Below are positions 50,948 to 57,653 of a stretch of 64,000 nucleotides of DNA, in pieces. This DNA is from Virgibacillus phasianinus. GTDB taxonomy: Bacteria > Bacillota > Bacilli > Bacillales > Amphibacillaceae. The notes below the pieces were generated by a model. That model had not been told where the DNA came from. It did not search any database and saw only the letters and a program-made list of their open reading frames with translations. The position numbers and the translations under genes are program-made. The stretch spans positions 1,302,001 to 1,366,000 of the forward strand of contig NZ_CP022315.1 of NCBI RefSeq assembly GCF_002216775.1, read 5' to 3'. The first letter of the stretch is position 1. Each line of letters starts with the position of its first letter.

Positions 50948-52671
50948 GCTGTTTCCTCCTCTGAAAGCTGTGAGGACACTATTTCCTGATAAACCTCACA
51001 TGTTTCCATCAGTTCTTGATGTGTCCCAGTGCCTGCCATTTTTCCTTGGTTTAACACAATAATTCTATCAGCATCCATCACAGTACTGATCCGTCCGGCG
51101 GCTATTATTACCGTTGATTCCCTGGTTTTATCCTGTAGCGATGCCCGTAATTTTGCCTCGGTTTTTAAGTCGAGTGCGGAGAAGCTATCATCAAAAAGAT
51201 AGATACTGGATTTATCTATAAGTGCACGTGCGATGGAAATACGCTGTTTCTGGCCACCAGAAATATTCGCACCGCTTCTGCTGATTACTGAGTCGAAGCC
51301 ATTTTCCGTTTCAGAAACAAACCCCGTCACTTGTGCAGCATCTGCAGCTTCCCTTATCTCAGCATCTGTCGCATCTTCTTTTCCATAGCGAATATTATTT
51401 GCTATAGATCCTGTAAAAAGAACTGACTTTTGCGGAACGTATCCGATGTTCCTTCTTAATTTCTTCTGTGTGATGTCTCTAACATCTACACCGTCAATTG
51501 TAATGGAACCCTTTCCTGCATCATAAAACCTTGGTATCAGATCAAGAAGGGTAGATTTTCCTGAACCGGTGCCCCCGATAATAGCAATAACTTCGCCTGG
51601 ATTTGCCTGGAATGATATATCGGCAAGTACAGGCACAGAAGCGCCAGGGTAGCTAAAACTTACATGCTCAAAGTTAATATGGCCGGTAACGTCTAAAGGG
51701 TCGCTAATTTGTTCAGGATCTTTAATATCTGGCTCAGCATCTAGCACTTTATTTATCCTGTCTGCAGAAATAGAGGCACGTGGAATCATAATGAACATCA
51801 TGGAAGCCATAATTAAGGAAAACATAATTTGCATGGCATATTGAATAAATGCCATCAAATCACCTACCTGGATATCGCCACTGCTAATTCGCATACTCCC
51901 AAATCCGATAATGGCAATAATGGAAAAGTTTAAAACTAACATTATAAATGGAGTTAATGTCGCCATTAATTTATTTACCTTAATAGCAGTACAAGTAAAA
52001 TCAAAGCTTGCTTCATTAAACCGGTTTTCTTCATGAGCGGATCGATCAAATGCACGGATGACCCGGACACCTGTGAGTCCTTCACGCAAAACGAGATTCA
52101 TCTGATCCAGTTTTTCCTGCATTGTTTTATAAAGTGGAATCCCTTTTTTGGCTACTAGTATAATGGCAAGAATAATAATAGGAATTGCTCCAATAATAAC
52201 TAAGGATAGTTTCGGATCTGTGGATACTGCAAAGAAAATCCCGCCAATAAACATCATAGGTGCCATGATTAGTATCCGCAGAATTATTGTCAGCACTTGC
52301 TGGACCTGCATAACGTCATTTGTTGTTCTGGTAATTAATGAAGATGTCCCTATTTTGTCAAAACCCTGCAGAGAAAAGTTCTCAACATGTGCAAACATTT
52401 TTTTTCGTAGGATCCTTCCAAACCCCATTGCAATCCTTGAAGAGAAAAAGCTTGCAGAAATAGAAAAAATAACAGTTCCAGCTGCAACCAGCAGCATGAA
52501 TATGCCAATTTTTATAATATAAGGTATATCACCATTTACAATTCCTTTATCTACCATATCTGCCATCAATGTTGGAAGATAGAGCTGGAGCAGGGCTTGT
52601 AATAGGGTGAGCAGTAATACTGCGGCTACCTGTATTCGATAGGCTTTCAATAATTTAACAAGTTTCCTCAT
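50944..52671 (-). CDS. Heterodimeric ABC exporter, degenerate-ATPase half (YfiB/BmrC-like)
   Basis: 575 residues with a six-helix exporter domain (about 15-300) and ATPase domain. Walker A is GGTGSGKS (366-373), signature ISGGQ (470-474) is normal, but the catalytic Glu after Walker B is Asp (YLFDDSFS, Asp495) and the H-loop His is Gly (AAGRIST, Gly526). This is the usual asymmetry of heterodimeric exporters: one dead site built from this subunit's Walker motifs and the partner's altered signature. A strong hairpin and four peptide genes lie upstream on the same strand. Confidence 0.88.
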   Translation of the reverse strand: MRKLVKLLKAYRIQVAAVLLLTLLQALLQLYLPTLMADMVDKGIVNGDIPYIIKIGIFMLLVAAGTVIFSISASFFSSRIAMGFGRILRKKMFAHVENFSLQGFDKIGTSSLITRTTNDVMQVQQVLTIILRILIMAPMMFIGGIFFAVSTDPKLSLVIIGAIPIIILAIILVAKKGIPLYKTMQEKLDQMNLVLREGLTGVRVIRAFDRSAHEENRFNEASFDFTCTAIKVNKLMATLTPFIMLVLNFSIIAIIGFGSMRISSGDIQVGDLMAFIQYAMQIMFSLIMASMMFIMIPRASISADRINKVLDAEPDIKDPEQISDPLDVTGHINFEHVSFSYPGASVPVLADISFQANPGEVIAIIGGTGSGKSTLLDLIPRFYDAGKGSITIDGVDVRDITQKKLRRNIGYVPQKSVLFTGSIANNIRYGKEDATDAEIREAADAAQVTGFVSETENGFDSVISRSGANISGGQKQRISIARALIDKSSIYLFDDSFSALDLKTEAKLRASLQDKTRESTVIIAAGRISTVMDADRIIVLNQGKMAGTGTHQELMETCEVYQEIVSSQLSEEETA

Positions 52672-52701
52672 GTATTCATCACCGCCACTTTAAGAACGTA
52701 T

Positions 52702-52732
52702 AAAAACCGGGGCGAATATCACCCCGGTTTTT
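52702..52732. terminator. Strong bidirectional hairpin between peptide genes and ABC exporter
   Basis: Perfect 11-bp stem AAAAACCGGGG (52702-52712) with CCCCGGTTTTT (52722-52732) and T/A runs. It lies 30-60 bp upstream of the exporter start and downstream of the last peptide gene, so it should make most transcripts end after the peptides, with limited read-through to the exporter. Confidence 0.85.
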
Positions 52733-52767
52733 AAGTTCAAACTATAACTGATAGTTAACTGCAACTA

Positions 52768-52860
52768 TTATAGTAAATTACTGATGTCTATATCAGCATT
52801 GCCAGAGTCATTGACACTTCCGTTAAGAATGTTGCTTAAGATTTGTGTTACGTCTAACAT
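52768..52860 (-). CDS. Acidic 30-aa peptide 1 of the four-peptide cassette
   Basis: ATG at 52860 after CGGAGGTGATACC; 30 residues ending in LL. All four peptides share D-x-T-Q-x-L-S-x-I-L-x-G-x-V-N-D-S-G-N-x-D-x-D-x(3)-L-L. Residues 4, 7, 8, 11 and 12 (V,I,L,I,L) make an amphipathic helix; the C-terminal half is acidic. There are no cysteines, no basic residues and no signal peptide; net charge is about -4. Versus peptide 2, most DNA changes are at third codon positions while the amino acids stay the same, which supports translation. It is the last peptide gene before the hairpin and exporter. Confidence 0.82.
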   Translation of the reverse strand: MLDVTQILSNILNGSVNDSGNADIDISNLL

Positions 52861-52913
52861 GGTATCACCTCCGAATGTATAGTGTTTGATTTATTCAACT
52901 TCATTCATAAGTC

Positions 52914-53003
52914 TTAGAGTAAATCATTAAGATCAATATCAGCATTGCCAGAGTCGTTGACACTGCCATTTAGAATGTCGCTTAGAATTTGTGTAATATC
53001 CAT
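52914..53003 (-). CDS. Acidic 29-aa peptide 2 of the four-peptide cassette
   Basis: ATG at 53003 after GGAGGTGATATTGTT; 29 residues, the only copy lacking the residue between Met and Asp. Contains TQILSDILNG and VNDSGNADIDLNDLL; net charge about -6. Same layout as peptide 1, 53 bp upstream of it. Too short for automatic gene finders; seen by comparing the repeated blocks. Confidence 0.82.
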   Translation of the reverse strand: MDITQILSDILNGSVNDSGNADIDLNDLL

Positions 53004-53079
53004 AACAATATCACCTCCAACACGGTAAACTGCTTGTCCGTAAAAATTTTACAATTCCCTGGTTCATTTTAGTTAAATC

Positions 53080-53172
53080 TTAGAGTAAATCGCTGATGTC
53101 TAAATCAACATTACCAGAATCGTTGACATCACCGTTTAGAATGTCGCTAAGAAGTTGTGTTGCGTCTAACAT
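53080..53172 (-). CDS. Acidic 30-aa peptide 3 of the four-peptide cassette
   Basis: ATG at 53172 after CGGTGGTGATATC; 30 residues with ATQLLSDILNG and VNDSGNVDLDISDLL; net charge about -7, the most acidic. A GTGGG/CCCAC hairpin lies upstream at about 53209-53228. Confidence 0.82.
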   Translation of the reverse strand: MLDATQLLSDILNGDVNDSGNVDLDISDLL

Positions 53173-53293
53173 GATATCACCACCGCTAATTAAAATTTTT
53201 TCACTTGCTTGTGGGGGATTGCCCACAAAAATTTAAATTCACTTTCTTAAGGTAAATTAAACATAGTTTTAATAACTTTTTACTGGTTAAATT

Positions 53294-53386
53294 TTACAGT
53301 AAATCGCTAAGGTCTAAATCAACATTACCGGAATCGTTGACACTGCCGCCTAGTATGTTGCTTAAAATTTGTGTAATATCTTTCAC
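53294..53386 (-). CDS. Acidic 30-aa peptide 4 of the four-peptide cassette (promoter-proximal)
   Basis: GTG start at 53386 after GGGAGGTGAGACT; 30 residues with MKDITQILSNILGG and VNDSGNVDLDLSDLL; the only one with a lysine. As the first gene in the transcript it would be nearest the promoter. The GTG start may lower its expression relative to the ATG copies. Confidence 0.8.
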   Translation of the reverse strand: MKDITQILSNILGGSVNDSGNVDLDLSDLL

Positions 53387-53426
53387 AGTCTCACCTCCCT
53401 TATCCTTCTACATAAAGCTAACGAAT

Positions 53427-53456
53427 TTGATAGACGAATGGATCACATTCTATCAA
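53427..53456. promoter_or_regulatory. Inverted repeat upstream of the peptide cassette
   Basis: TTGATAGACGAATG (53427-53440) and CATTCTATCAA (53446-53456) pair with a three-base bulge, 41-70 bp before the first peptide start. It may be an operator or a leader-RNA hairpin. No confident -35/-10 could be assigned in the 230-bp gap to yihY. Confidence 0.4.
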
Positions 53457-53620
53457 AATTTCTTATAAAAATTTTATGAGGTTATGCGGAAGTTGTACGA
53501 ATTGTCCTTCATGATGGTATTTGGCAAGGAAAAAAGAAATAGAAAAAATAGTTAGCAGGGATAATGAACGGTTTTCATCATAAAATGAAACAATAAAGTG
53601 TAGCGGGAGGAGAAGCAACA

Positions 53621-54427
53621 ATGCTATTTATTCATACAACGAAGCAAGTTATTACCCGTTTTTTCGCTGAGCGATTCTATGACCAGTCTGCACAAATGGC
53701 GTACTATTTTATGCTGTCTCTGTTTCCCTTTTTCATCTTTATTTTTTCACTTATTGGTTTTCTGCCAGTAAATCTTGAAAATATCTTAGTGATGATTAGG
53801 CCATTTGCACCTCACGAAACCTACGAGATAATCAGCAGTACACTTGAAAACATCCTGGCCAAGGGACGAAGCCAATGGTTGTCATTTGGACTAATTGCAG
53901 CTGTGTTTTGGCTTGCATCAATGGCAATACAGTCGCTCGTGCGGTCCTTAAATAAAGCATATGACATCAGGCGGGAGTCATTCTTTCTGCGGGGGATTTT
54001 CAGTGATCTGCTGCTTACGCTTGGGTTTATGATTATTTTATCATTATCGCTTCTTGTGCCAATTATAGAGGATATTGTACGTACCTTTGTGTTACCGAAG
54101 CTGCAAATACAGGATTTATGGTTTGATTTGTGGTTTTTTGCTAAGTGGGGTATGGGTACCTTATTTTTATATATTTTCTTTTTATTGTTATACATGGTTG
54201 TGCCAAGTGTTAGGCTGACATGGAACCAAGTTTATCCGGGGGCTATTTTTGCAACAATTGGGTGGCAGGTAGTTTCAATCGGCTTTTCAAAATACGTGAC
54301 TTTCAGCAATTATTCCTTATTTTATGGTCAATTAGGAAATATTATTGTTTTAATGGTTTGGTTTTATCTGACAGCGGCTGTTTTATTAATCGGGGGGTTG
54401 ATTAATGCGTCCATTTATCAAAAATAA
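53621..54427 (+). CDS. YihY/BrkB family membrane protein
   Basis: 268 residues with six membrane helices and the family pattern: AYYFMLSLFPFFIFIFSLIG near the N-terminus, ALVRSLNKAYDI-type segment (SLVRSLNKAYDIRRESFF) and FSNYSLFYGQLGNIIVLMVWFY near the C-terminus. Function is uncertain; it is not the RNase BN it was once called. Divergent from the peptide cassette; start ATG after GGGAGGAG. Confidence 0.9.
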   Translation: MLFIHTTKQVITRFFAERFYDQSAQMAYYFMLSLFPFFIFIFSLIGFLPVNLENILVMIRPFAPHETYEIISSTLENILAKGRSQWLSFGLIAAVFWLASMAIQSLVRSLNKAYDIRRESFFLRGIFSDLLLTLGFMIILSLSLLVPIIEDIVRTFVLPKLQIQDLWFDLWFFAKWGMGTLFLYIFFLLLYMVVPSVRLTWNQVYPGAIFATIGWQVVSIGFSKYVTFSNYSLFYGQLGNIIVLMVWFYLTAAVLLIGGLINASIYQK

Positions 54428-54499
54428 CAATGGAGTGAATAAAGGAAGGTTCTTCACCAAAAACTAGAATAAATTCCGCATTTTGAAAGGGGCATGAAA

Positions 54500-54652
54500 A
54501 TGGTCAATAAAGAAAAGGAATTCAATAATCAGTTCAAGGAAAATAAAAATAGCGGTGAACACCGAAATGGACGAAAGAGCCAGTTTAAGAATCATAATGC
54601 ACATGGCAATCAGGCACCAAATGAGTATGTTAGTAAAAAAGAAGAAGATTAA
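54500..54652 (+). CDS. Small Asn/Lys-rich hydrophilic protein (50 aa)
   Basis: ATG 54500 is seven bases after AAAGGGG (ATG 54494 is too close). The 50-residue product begins MVNKEKEFNNQFKENKN and is rich in Asn, Lys, Glu and His, with no hydrophobic segment. It ends at a very strong terminator, which supports a real transcript. Composition recalls small spore proteins, as with the gene at 5550-5705, but no family is recognised. Confidence 0.55.
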   Translation: MVNKEKEFNNQFKENKNSGEHRNGRKSQFKNHNAHGNQAPNEYVSKKEED

Positions 54653-54653
54653 C

Positions 54654-54690
54654 AAACACCCCGCCGAATTTACATTCGGCGGGGTGTTTT
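54654..54690. terminator. Strong bidirectional terminator
   Basis: AAACACCCCGCCGAAT (54654-54669) pairs with ATTCGGCGGGGTGTTT (54674-54689), a perfect 16-bp stem, after the 50-aa gene. Confidence 0.92.
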
Positions 54691-54826
54691 GCATAATAAT
54701 ATTCTCCTTGAATGAATCTCTTTCTATCCTCTTTATAAGCCGTAAGTATACAAATAATTTTGATGGACGGAATCGTGGTGTTAGTGTCTTCCGGGCAGAC
54801 TATATTGGTTTTATGCTGGTGTGCTG

Positions 54827-55114
54827 TTAAAAGCCACATGTGAAAAATGACTGTGCTTTCATGTAATTGTAAATAACGTTTGCTTGACGTCCTTCTCTTG
54901 TATGAGGGTTACGGCAGGATTGTAACCGCCGGATGAATTCACGGTCACATTTGCAATATGCTCCAGTTCTTCGGTAGCACTCGTCGTGCGCTTTGCACGC
55001 TGCATCAACCTTGTTTATTGGTGCGCCAGGTCCACTGCATCCAGGTCCGCACCAGTTATAACCGGGAAAGATACAAAAGCGGGGGAATCGTCGCCTCGGT
55101 TTTCTATTCAACAT
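54827..55114 (-). CDS. Tiny phospholipase A2-like protein (95 aa)
   Basis: 95 residues, eight cysteines. The Ca-loop-like segment GYNWCGPGCSGPGAPIN (18-34) and catalytic-type CKAHDECY (40-47; His43-Asp44) follow the secreted and parvovirus VP1 phospholipase A2 pattern. No classical signal peptide; the N-terminus is very basic (RKPRRR). It could hydrolyse glycerophospholipids, perhaps as a spore or lysis-related factor, but activity is unproven. Start ATG after AAGGAGGTAGTGTT. It is divergent from the ATL gene at 55222. Confidence 0.8.
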   Translation of the reverse strand: MLNRKPRRRFPRFCIFPGYNWCGPGCSGPGAPINKVDAACKAHDECYRRTGAYCKCDREFIRRLQSCRNPHTREGRQANVIYNYMKAQSFFTCGF

Positions 55115-55221
55115 AACACTACCTCCTTTTAAACAATCGGATAATACATGTTATGCTTGTTGCAATAATTCGCTTTGTGTATCCACCCATAAATGCAAAA
55201 TGTACGGAAGTAGGAAACGTT

Positions 55222-55527
55222 ATGAAACCATTCACTGAAAAGGTAATTACCATTCTTAAACAAATACCCAAAGGAACTGTCATGACGTATGGCCAGGTTG
55301 CGAGGGTCGCTGGCAGCCCACGGGGAGCAAGACAGGTAGCCCGGATTCTGCATTCAATGAGCAGAAAATACGGCATACCATGGCACCGCGTTGTAAACAT
55401 ACACGGTCAGATAGCATTGAATAGTGATGAAGGCGTCTGGACCCAGAAAAACCTGCTTGAGAGCGAAGGAATTGGGGTAGGTCAGGACGGTCGAATTGAC
55501 CTGAAAAAGTACCAGCACCATATATAG
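55222..55527 (+). CDS. Alkyltransferase-like protein (ATL)
   Basis: 101 residues of the O6-alkylguanine alkyltransferase C-terminal fold (PKGTVMTYGQVA, SPRGARQVARIL). The active-site PCHRV of the repair enzyme is PWHRV here (Trp54), the mark of ATL proteins, which cannot remove alkyl groups but bind and flag O6-alkylguanine for nucleotide excision repair. Tyr23 and Arg37 are kept. ATG 55222 gives the family length; earlier in-frame codons are not conserved-looking. Confidence 0.9.
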   Translation: MKPFTEKVITILKQIPKGTVMTYGQVARVAGSPRGARQVARILHSMSRKYGIPWHRVVNIHGQIALNSDEGVWTQKNLLESEGIGVGQDGRIDLKKYQHHI

Positions 55528-55540
55528 AATATAGAAAAGA

Positions 55541-55796
55541 AGCTGAGACATAACTAACAATCATGTTCGGCGCCCTGCCACCGCTGCGGAAAACACTGCA
55601 CTTTCCGAGGGCAGCTGATGAGCCTCCTAAAGTACGCCGACTGCCTGAAGAGGAAATAACGCGGTGCTGTTACGTCATAGTTTATAGACAAAAACAGCCA
55701 AGAAAAATATCCGAACTAATTCAGATTCCAATTGAAGAAAATTTGAATCTATAGTTCGGATTTCTCTTTGAATAAGAACCTTTGTCTCGGTCTCAT
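55541..55796. repeat. Composite Bacillaceae repeat, copy A
   Basis: Ends AGCTGAGACATAAC (55541-55554) and TTTGTCTCGGTCTCAT (55781-55796) are inverted. It contains AACACTGCACTTTCC, and a right-hand hairpin ATCCGAACTA (55709-55718) with TAGTTCGGAT (55752-55761). The block from ACAAAAACAGCCAAGAAAAA to the hairpin is shared with copy B (60786-61720). No coding function. Confidence 0.8.
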
Positions 55797-55801
55797 TAGA
55801 C

Positions 55802-56863
55802 TTAATGTCGTTTATTCAGCCATAGCACACCGGTTTTTGCCAAACGTGGTAATAACCCGGTGGCTGGCTTCTGGAACATATTTCCGAACCCGTCTGACTT
55901 CCCTAATGAACCGAGTGTACCTTTTAGTTTTATTTCCTTTGGCTGCTTTGGTTCCTCGTTTTGCAAAACCGCAGAAAGGATATCAGCAATTTGTTCTCCC
56001 TGCTGCCTAGCCAATTGTGCACTTGGGGAATGTTCAGATGAGGCACAATCACCGACAACATATACATTTGTATTAGTAGGAACCTGGAAAAAGTTATTCA
56101 ACACGATTTTTTCCTGTGAATCTTTTTCAAAAGGCAATTCTCTTACCAAATAATTCGGTTGAACGCCTGCTGTCCAGATTGTTACATCGTTGACGTAGCA
56201 TATTCCGTTATTGCAGACACCGTCTTTTTCAACGTATTCCACATTGGCATTATGCACTACTTCCACATCGTTTTTTCGAAACCAATCTTCAACATATTCT
56301 TGAATTTTGGAGTCAAAGGGTCTTAGGACTGTTTCCCCGCGGTCAAGCAGACGGATATTTAAATCAGATCTGCTTTCACGAATTTCGGAAGCTACTTCAA
56401 TGCCGCTAAGTCCTGCGCCTACAATTGAAACTTTACCAAATGCCTTCAGGTCCCCGACTGCCAAACCGGCATGTCTTGCTTTTGAAAAGGTTTGAACACT
56501 TTCAGTAAATTCACTTGCGCCTGGGACATCGTGATAATTATCTTCACACCCCAGAGCAATAACTAAATAATCATAGGGAACAGTGTCACTCTTGTCCTGA
56601 AACAAAATCTGTTGATTATCCGTATCGATTTTCTTTATTTCACAGAACTCGTAATATACTTGATTATGTTCAGGAAATTCGATGCGCACATCCTTATCCG
56701 AAACAGTTCCAGCAGCAATTGTGTAAAATTCAGTTTTCAGAGAGTGGTATGGATTTCGATCGATTACTGTAATATGAACATCTTTTGGCAGACTGTTATC
56801 AAGCAAGTTTGATAAAAGACGAATTCCACCATATCCACCGCCTAAAATAACTAATCGTTTCAT
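55802..56863 (-). CDS. NAD(P)/FAD-dependent oxidoreductase, NDH-2-like
   Basis: 353 residues. Two Rossmann motifs: FAD at residues 5-12 (ILGGGYGGIRLL) and NAD at about 145 (SIVGAGLSGIEVASEI), plus VYVVGDCAS for the flavin. It resembles type II NADH dehydrogenase-like proteins such as YutJ/YumB, moving electrons from NADH to quinone. It ends within a few bases of the repeat copy A. Start ATG after AGATGAGG. Confidence 0.88.
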   Translation of the reverse strand: MKRLVILGGGYGGIRLLSNLLDNSLPKDVHITVIDRNPYHSLKTEFYTIAAGTVSDKDVRIEFPEHNQVYYEFCEIKKIDTDNQQILFQDKSDTVPYDYLVIALGCEDNYHDVPGASEFTESVQTFSKARHAGLAVGDLKAFGKVSIVGAGLSGIEVASEIRESRSDLNIRLLDRGETVLRPFDSKIQEYVEDWFRKNDVEVVHNANVEYVEKDGVCNNGICYVNDVTIWTAGVQPNYLVRELPFEKDSQEKIVLNNFFQVPTNTNVYVVGDCASSEHSPSAQLARQQGEQIADILSAVLQNEEPKQPKEIKLKGTLGSLGKSDGFGNMFQKPATGLLPRLAKTGVLWLNKRH

Positions 56864-57037
56864 AAAAAAACCTCATCTCTATTGAATAAAATGCATCTAC
56901 CTTAAGATTACCAAAAATAACAATGGAAAACTAGGAAATCTATAAATGAAGTGATTTCAATGATTAAAAAACCATGTATAATTAAAATAGACGACTAAGT
57001 CAGAAAATATTAACTTTAAAAGAGGAGTGAGGCAATT

Positions 57038-57517
57038 ATGTCAGAAATAATTAAAAACGCTGTACAGGATGAATATCCAGCAGACTTTGCCTGGTGCTAT
57101 GGTTGCGGAAGAATGAATGAAAGTGGCCATCATTTTAGGACAGGCTGGCAAGGTGAGCAAACTACAACTACATATCTTCCGGAACCAGAACATACAGCAA
57201 TACCAGGTTTTGTCTATGGTGGTTTGATCGCCTCGATGATTGACTGTCATGGAACTGGGTCAGCATCCCTTGCTTTACACCGGGAGAATGGGCATGAGCC
57301 CGGCGACGGTGTTGAGCCACCACGCTTTGTGACAGGATCGCTGCATGTTGATTTCATGAAACCGACACCACATAGTGTTCCATTAGAAGCAGTTGGAACA
57401 CTTGAGAAAATCCACCCAAAAAAATGGAAGGTCCATACAGAAGTTTATGCGGATGGCAAGGTCTGTGCAAAAGGTGAGGTTGTTGCGGTCGTAATGCCCG
57501 ATACATTTGCAAAGTAA
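57038..57517 (+). CDS. PaaI-like hotdog thioesterase
   Basis: 159 residues: CYGCGRMNESGHHF at the N-terminus, IPGFVYGGLIASMIDCHGTG with the hotdog catalytic region (Asp in MIDC) and VTGSLHVDFMKPTP. PaaI-family proteins hydrolyse acyl-CoA thioesters; substrate unknown. Start ATG follows GAGGAGTGAGGC. Monocistronic. Confidence 0.87.
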   Translation: MSEIIKNAVQDEYPADFAWCYGCGRMNESGHHFRTGWQGEQTTTTYLPEPEHTAIPGFVYGGLIASMIDCHGTGSASLALHRENGHEPGDGVEPPRFVTGSLHVDFMKPTPHSVPLEAVGTLEKIHPKKWKVHTEVYADGKVCAKGEVVAVVMPDTFAK

Positions 57518-57527
57518 TACTAACTCT

Positions 57528-57589
57528 AAGTAGCATACATGACATCTGTCATGTATGCTACTTGACGTTTATGACTTATTTACTATAAC
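57528..57589 (+). promoter_or_regulatory. des promoter with 16-bp-arm palindrome, likely DesR site
   Basis: Perfect inverted repeat AAGTAGCATACATGAC (57528-57543) / GTCATGTATGCTACTT (57548-57563). Its right end overlaps -35 TTGACG (57562-57567), followed by 16 bases and -10 TATAAC (57584-57589). No T tract follows, so it is better read as an activator site than as a terminator. DesR-P activates des from just upstream of the -35 in Bacillus. Confidence 0.6.
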
Positions 57590-57653
57590 GTCCCCATATA
57601 TGATTAAGATTGAATAAATAAACAAATTCTAATCCTTATCATAGGAGGATGTT

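Noticed and set aside
52768-53386. Repeated ~90-bp blocks could be read as a CRISPR-like or simple DNA repeat array.
   Set aside because: Block spacing is irregular (143, 169, 214 bp), conservation is codon-structured and each block has a ribosome site and stop, so they are paralogous genes.
52768-53386. The VNDSGNxDxD segment as an EF-hand or dockerin calcium loop.
   Set aside because: Asn, Ser/Asn, Gly6 and Asp9 fit, but position 12 lacks the acidic ligand and only one half-loop exists per peptide. Kept only as a loose resemblance.
52768-53386. Classical cationic pore-forming bacteriocin or PSM-alpha-like toxin.
   Set aside because: The peptides are strongly acidic with almost no Lys/Arg; no immunity gene other than the exporter is seen.
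54555-54830. Plus-strand frame of 91 codons running through a strong terminator.
   Set aside because: It overlaps the better supported 50-aa gene in another frame and crosses the 16-bp hairpin at 54654-54689.
57528-57563. The palindrome as a terminator of the PaaI-like gene.
   Set aside because: It has no T tract on the plus strand and its right arm overlaps a good -35; a regulatory reading fits better, though not proven.
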